64,000 nt of DNA, taken from NCBI RefSeq assembly GCF_023078275.1, contig NC_062985.1, positions 1,054,001 to 1,118,000 on the forward strand. Reading direction: 5' to 3'. Below are positions 24,901 through 32,311 of this stretch, in pieces. This stretch comes from Leguminivora glycinivorella (lineage: Eukaryota; Arthropoda; Insecta; Lepidoptera; Tortricidae). The notes beneath the pieces were generated by a model that was not told where the DNA came from, made no database searches, and worked only from the letters and a program-made list of their open reading frames with translations. The position numbers and the translations under genes were made by a program. Within the stretch, counting starts at the first letter, position 1. Each line of letters opens with the position of its first letter.

Positions 24901-27900
24901 CTTCAAATCAGAGGTGAACAGGCATTTTCTGGGCGAGCTCACTCCATCGTAGGCCACATTGCCTTTGGCTAGTCTGTGGCCAAGAGTAAGCCCATTTATA
25001 CAAATAATTTATTATGAAAAACATAATTATGGTAACAGTGGTTACTCTCAAAGACTAAGAAGTTTATAAGGGATGACTTATACAAATGCCTGAGCTAGAA
25101 TAGTTCCTGTGTTTCATGCAAAAACAAGACTACATTGGTAATGTATTTTTAATTATAATAAAAAAATAACATCGAAGTGTTCAAGATACCAGAGAAATAT
25201 TGAACGATTTTATGGCAATGGCAAATAATACTACTTATGATTATGAATTCTATGAGTACGAAGAAAGTCAGGATTCTGAAGACTATGAGTATTATGACTA
25301 CGTAGTCACTCATCTGCTGAATTATGGACGTAAATGTTCGGAACTGTTTAAGTACTTACGCGGGCTGTTATTACTAGTCAGTATGTTCAGTTTGATATTC
25401 TCTGTCATATCCTGGATCGTTCTTAAACCTTTTAGGAGATTCCAAAACTATGTTTTCACTAACATCATTTTATCCATCTTTATATACATTGTCTGTAACA
25501 TTCTAATAGTAACACTTTCTAGAAGTATAAGCCACACCTCATATATGTGTATATGGGTTGGGTAATGTATACGATTTTTCTTAATTTTATATTGATGTGG
25601 ATGTATGTAGCATCTGTTATGTTTTACACGGACATAGTTATTGTGTTTGAAGGGCCCGGGAGGCGAAAGTATTGGATAGCTAACATTTTTGTCTTCTTTT
25701 TTAGTTTAAGTAAATCAATACCGGATCTCTTTGCGAAGTTATATATGTCTATTGGATTTGGCATGAGCGTAATAGATATAATCAATGTAATTATATATAT
25801 ATTGACAGGTTTATTTTCAATTTTGAGTTTAGCTAATACAGTATTGTTTTTGATAGTTTTGTATAATTTGGTGAAATCTTTAGAAACACGTTCTTTCCGG
25901 GAGGTAATTCGGAAGGTATTGATTGCTATACTTTATTTTACATCAGGTGGTCTAAGTTCTGTTATAATGATAATATTTGTGAATATACTACACTATAGAG
26001 AGTATTTTGTATTGTATATTGATGGGTGTGACATGTATGTATTATTTGTAGTAAATTGTTTGGTGATTAATATATTTTTCTTGTGTTTTAAATCGCATAG
26101 GGTAATGTGGGTTGACTATTTTAGTCGCCGCAGAGCACGACATATGTAAAAACGAATATTCGTGATTCATTGTCACACTAATGCGGCAGTGTAGCACCAT
26201 ATATTGTACTGTTTTGTAATAAACAAATAACGACATTTCTGGAGTTTCTATTTTCAGTGCTTTTTCAGTCATAAATAAGTGATGATTTTTATATCTTGTC
26301 ACATTAAAGTTTTGTTTTAAATGATATACGAAATTGTCAATCGATTAAAAGCGACAAGGTACAGAAATCACTTATTTATGACGGTGACTATATGTATGTA
26401 TTATGTTCCAAAAATATGGATAAGGGCGTCCAATATAAGGGCGTGGTGTTTCGGCAGTTCCGGGGCAACCTGCCGAACCCTACGCCGTGTCAGACGACGC
26501 AACGGAGCCACGCTGTTACGTCGTCGCCTAAATACAATATTGTTTTTTTTTCTCGTCTGTTTTTAATCTGTTTTTCACTATTAATGTGCTATTTTTGTAT
26601 TTTTTAGTTTCACAGTGACTTGGTTTAACTGTTATGCTGTGTAACTTATTTGAATAAAAAATAAATAAATATACTATACACGTTAAACTTTCGTGAGACA
26701 TATTCAAATAATTAATGAATCTACGGTTGTACTCACGTTATTATATCGCTATCGCTGCGACATGTTTCGGGCCGTCAGTTCACGGAGTTTAGCCGTCGCG
26801 TGAACTCCTATATGCCTGAAGAGGGGCCTCCGAATTGGCCCGAAACATGTCGCAGCAATAGCGATATACCGTGAGTACAACCGTAGATTCATTAATTAAA
26901 TATACTCCTCAAACTATCCTATTGTGACGTCATTGCGACGAGAGTCCGGAGTCTTAATAATGTTCACTTACCTATAACTGCGGTGTATGAGACTCATCCG
27001 TTCGGGACACACTTCGGTGAAGGCCATAGCAGCCGAGCCGACGACTAAAGGAGCCTTGTCTGACAATAACTTGTCTATTATCGACACTAGCTCTTCTTTC
27101 TGCTCCGGGTCTAGGCTGTAAGCAAAGAGAGATAATTAATATGCAAATATTATTTAAAAAAAAAAACAGGCCGCCTAGCCGAACTGGCAATTGTCGATGC
27201 TAGAGGCCGATCGAAACATATCCTGGCTCTGTCGCGCTAATACGGAAGAACGATTGATACTGTACAATATTATCGTAATCGTTTTATGTAAGTATTACCA
27301 AAGAGGATAGAGCATATTTTTAACTTCTGATTAGCAGAAACGTCTGCAATCGATGCCACTAGGCTTAGAATAAATTTAAAAGTGGAAAATGTCTACCTTG
27401 GGTGAGACTTGAACTCACGGCCTCTGGATCGATACTCCAGCGCTCTGCCAACTGAGCCACCAAGACTTCAACCAAGCCAGCGAAATTTTCCACTACTAAC
27501 CCGGGCTACGGGTCCCATTGACCTTAGTAGTGGAAAATTTCGCTGGCTTGGTTGAAGTCTTGGTGGCTCAGTTAGCAGAGCGCTGGAGTATCGATCCAGA
27601 GGCCGTGAGTTCAAGTCTCACCCAAGGCAGACATTTTCCAATTTTAAATTTATTCTAAGGATAGAGCATTAAAGAGAGTTACTGTCAAAGTAAAATGTGT
27701 AATCACAGTGCATAGACTGCCAACCTCAGTTTTGACAATTTGGGCCATAGTCTTAGCTTGATATGTTTTAAAATGACTGTTTAATAACGATAGAGTGGAC
27801 TGTAGGAAAATTCGAGAAATTTGGGGGGCGACAGGGAGTCAAGATTTAGGGAGTCAGTTGGGCAAGAAAGTTGCGGTATATTATGAAAATGGTGTTACTA

Positions 27901-30900
27901 AATGGATGAACTAAGTGTGAAATAGTGTAACACGAAGATTACCTTTCGACGCGCCGATGATGGGACTGAATCGCTGGTCACCGTTGAAGACCTCGGGCTG
28001 GATTCTGGCTGTCCTTTGTCGCTCGCTAGAAAGTAGGCTAAGAACCGTTACCTCTAGTCGTTCAACTTAGCCCTCGATTCTGCCGCTCGACGGTCTCCGG
28101 GCCTCTCCTGATACACTACACTGATTCTAGCTAGTTTAAATGTTTGGCAGTAGCACTTTTACTGAACGGCGCGAAAGTTAGTAACGAAAGCGATAGCGAG
28201 AGATGTGCCTTGGTAGTCGTTCGGTGACAGACTGACTGTCAGTTTTCAACTGACAGCGATTCAAAAAATGTTAGTGTTGCCACGATAAATGCAAAATAAT
28301 CCTATAAAATGAAAATGCAAGGTCAAAGCTGAACAATGACAAATATTAATGCCATCTAGCCGAGCGTACCCCAAAGGTGTATCGCCATCTAGCTCACCGT
28401 ACCTTTTTCTGTATTGTTTTGGGGTACGTTTTTTTCTTAGACTTTAGCTGTCTATACGAAGTTATATAGGTCTTTGGTAATACTAACACTTTGGCCCCGC
28501 CAGAAGACCAGCGATGACTCTCGGGTTAGCATTATGCTGAGTCGGGACCATTTGGTGGTAACCTATAGGTGTTTTCATTTATTGTATTGTTGTTTCTGCT
28601 TATGTACTTGTGTATGTTTGTGGTTATCACGAATTAAAATTGATTGATTATAATACACTAGCTTTTGCCCGCGGCTTCGCTCGCGGTAAATTCGAAAATA
28701 GCGGAATGCTTCCCACAAACTCCCCCCCCCCCCATTTTAGGGAAATGGGGCGTTAGAAGGAGACAAAAAGTAGCCTAAGTCACTTCATCACTTCAACTAT
28801 CTCCACTTAAAAAATCACGGCAATTCGTCGCTCCGTTTTGCCGTGAAAGATGGATAAACAAACAGACACACACACTTTCCCATTTATTACAAGCTTTTAT
28901 TCAACTTGCCTTGTTAGTATGTCAGTGTGCGTCAAAACATAGAAGCTAAATTTGACCCACTTCCCGGTTGCCGATTGAGCTGAATTTTGCACACATATGT
29001 AAATCACGTGACAATGCAATATTATGGTATCATGGAGCTGATCTGATGATGGAGCAGAAAGGTGGTTATAGGAACTCTGTCAAGAAACGTCATATCCTAT
29101 CGAGTAAGGGGTTTTTAGAAACGTCTCGGAGAGCAGTAGATGACTGTTGAAAGAAAGGTACAGTCGGCTATAAACGCTTGTGGCAAAAATGAAATTTTTG
29201 CAAAATAGTACATTATGATACAAGTGCGTAAAAAAGGAAGTTCAAAACGAGTGGCGATAAATTAAAACACGACCGAAGGGAGTGTTTTAAATCGACACGA
29301 GTTACGAATTTCCTTTTCGCACGTGTATCGTACGACGTTTTTCAGTACAGATGAGCCTCCGAAGTTGTGACCTGGCATATAATGAACCACTTCTCGAACT
29401 AGTGCGTAAAAAACGACCATCTGTACTGAAAAATTTACTACAATATTGTACCTGTATAGTTTAGGTATAGCGTGCGCGGCTGTCTTCCTCACATAGGGAC
29501 TCATATCGGATGCGGAGTCGCGTATAGCCAACATGACGATGGGCACTATCATTGGCACGCGTATGGAGGACAGCACGCGCAGGGCGCCGGCGCGGATGAG
29601 CTGGTTCGGATCCTGGAATGGCAAGTTTTCAAATATATTACATGAAAAACCGGCCAAGAGCATGTCGGGCCACGCTCAGTGTAGGGTTCCGTAGTTTTTC
29701 GTATTTTTCTCAAAAACTACTGAACCTATCAAGTTCAAAACAATTTTCCTAGAAAGTCTTTATAAAGTTCTACTTTTGTGATTTTTTTCATATTTTTTAA
29801 ACATATGGTTCAAAAGTTAGAGAGGGGGGGACGCACTTTTTTTTCCTTTAGGAGCGATTATTTCCGAAAATATTAATATTATCAAAAAACGATCTAGTAA
29901 ACCCTTCTTCATTTTTAAATACCTATCCAAAAATATATCACACGTTGGGGTTGGAGTGAAAAAAAATATCAGCCCCCACTTTACATGTAGGGGGGGTACC
30001 CTAACAAAACATTTTTTTCCATTTTTTATTTTTGCACTTTGTTGGCGTGATTGATATACATATTGGTACCAAATTTCAGCTTTCTAGTGCTTACGGTTAC
30101 TGAGATTATCCGCGGACAGACGGACAGACAGACATGGCGAAACTATAAGGGTTCCTAGTTGACTACGGAACCCTAAAAAGAATAGTAAGGACAAAAAAAA
30201 ATTACATTGACCTAACCCCAAAATTGTAATTTTGAAAAACCCGACATAGTAGACCGAAAACCATCAAACATGGCTAAGAACACTCGACTAATGAAACTTT
30301 GAAACAAAAAAAAACTAAAAATAAATCGGTTCATCCGTTCGCGGGAACTACGATGAAACACACAGACAGACACATCAAACTTATAACACCCCGTCGTTTT
30401 TGCGCCTCCCGAAAATAATTCTCCACATTCTCCACTGAATTTGACAAAAGAACTACTTAAAGACCAACAGAAGATAGTCAACATTTTCACTTTTATTTTA
30501 GATAAATATATAGATATATACTTAACGACAAAAACCCTACTCATGAATGTTCTTGACTCCAACGTTGAACGGAGGTGCAAAGTATTAGTGAATGCTGCCA
30601 AAAAGTGAGATGATAGTACCTTGAGCAAGATGGCAAAGGATGAGGAATACCCTGAGGGCCCGTTGGAAGGTGCTAAACTGCTAATGGACAGCAGCGCTAA
30701 GTCCTGTTGCTCTTCAGCATACCAGACTAGGTACATACACCAGTTTCTTTATTTCTATGTTCTTCTCCTCAGTTTAGAGAAAACCGCAATCAACTAACAC
30801 TAACTAAACCTTACTAATGTATATTTCTGACCTGAAAACCTTGAGAAACGCATTATGGTTGGCATGGTGGATGGAGGAAGGGGAAGTGACCATCCACCAA

Positions 30901-32280
30901 CCCGTCGGGTGGACAACGTTAAGGCCTGCCAGGGATTAACACAGGCGCCTATTATTAGGACTGCAGAAGACCGTGCGGAGTGGAGAGCTTTGGTGCGAAA
31001 AATAACGACCTCATGTGGTCGCGACCCTGAGCCATGAGGAACCGAGGAAGAAGACGTATATTTCTGACTCCGGAGTTCAATGGAAGTGCAGAGTGTTAAG
31101 TGAAAGCTGTCAAAAAGTGAGGTGAAAGCAAATACCTTGAGGGCTCGTTGGAAGGTGCTAATGGACAGCAGCGCTAAGTCCTGTTGCTCTTCAGCGTACC
31201 GAACCAGGTACACATACACCAGCTTCTTCACTTCTATGTTTTTGGAAACCACATTCTTCACCACTGCCGGGAAGCTAAAAGAAAAACATGAATAATGGTG
31301 AGTAAAGTGATATTCTTAGGTCATATCATCATCCTCCTGGCTTTTGCCACGGTTCATGGATGCCTGGGGTCCGCTTTGACAACTAATCCCAAGTTTTGGC
31401 GTAGGCACTAGTTTTTACGAAAGCGACTGCCATCTGACCTTCCAACCCGAAGGGTAACTAGGCCTTATTGGAATTAGTCCGGTTTCCTCACGATGTTTTC
31501 CTTCACCAAAAAAACTGGCAAATATCAAATGACATTTCGCACATAAGTTCAGACAAACTCATTGGTATGCCCCCAACCTCAAAAGTCGCACGCTCATTGC
31601 TAGGCCACCAGTGCTTACTTAAAGTGATACGCTTAGGTAAATATAGTAAAGTAAAACATTTTACTTGCCACTTTATCATCATTGACAAATGTAAAAGTTA
31701 AAAAAGATTTATTTTCTCTGATAATTTTGGAAAATTGCTAAAAACTTATCAAATAAAAATGAAACATGATTGATATGAGTAGGTACAACATACCATATAT
31801 CAATAGACAGCTAAATTTTTTTTTTTCAGTTTTACAGTTTTTTGTTGCCAAATTTAGGGAAAACTATATCTACCTAAACTAGATGATACAAAAATTTTAT
31901 TTTCTATGTCATATACATACATAGTTTTTGAGAAGTTTAATCAAACCACTCCACAGGTTAAAATGATGGACAAAGTCTTCAAATGAAATACAAACTAATT
32001 TTACTTACAGGTCAGATGCATCTCTGCCTTTAGCAATCAATCCAATGATCCGCTTCATGGCTTCCAGCTTCAAGGAATCCTTCGAGCCATCGAGCATCAT
32101 CTTCAGGTCTTCATTCCTGAAAAACATGTATACAGTATTAGTAACTTTATAACATTTTATCAATAGATTTTTCAATGTGTGTTCAGTAGAACAAGCTTAA
32201 AGTACTCCGTAACCACACCATTTCACGATTCTGGTTTTTAACCCCCAACAGAAAAATGACAGGGTGTTATAAGTTTGACG

Positions 32281-32311
<31 letters not shown>

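Noticed and set aside
30800..31264. 154-codon ORF read as a single gene
   Set aside because: Only its first third is coding (AP-3 exon 3); the rest is intron read past a clear GTATTT donor.
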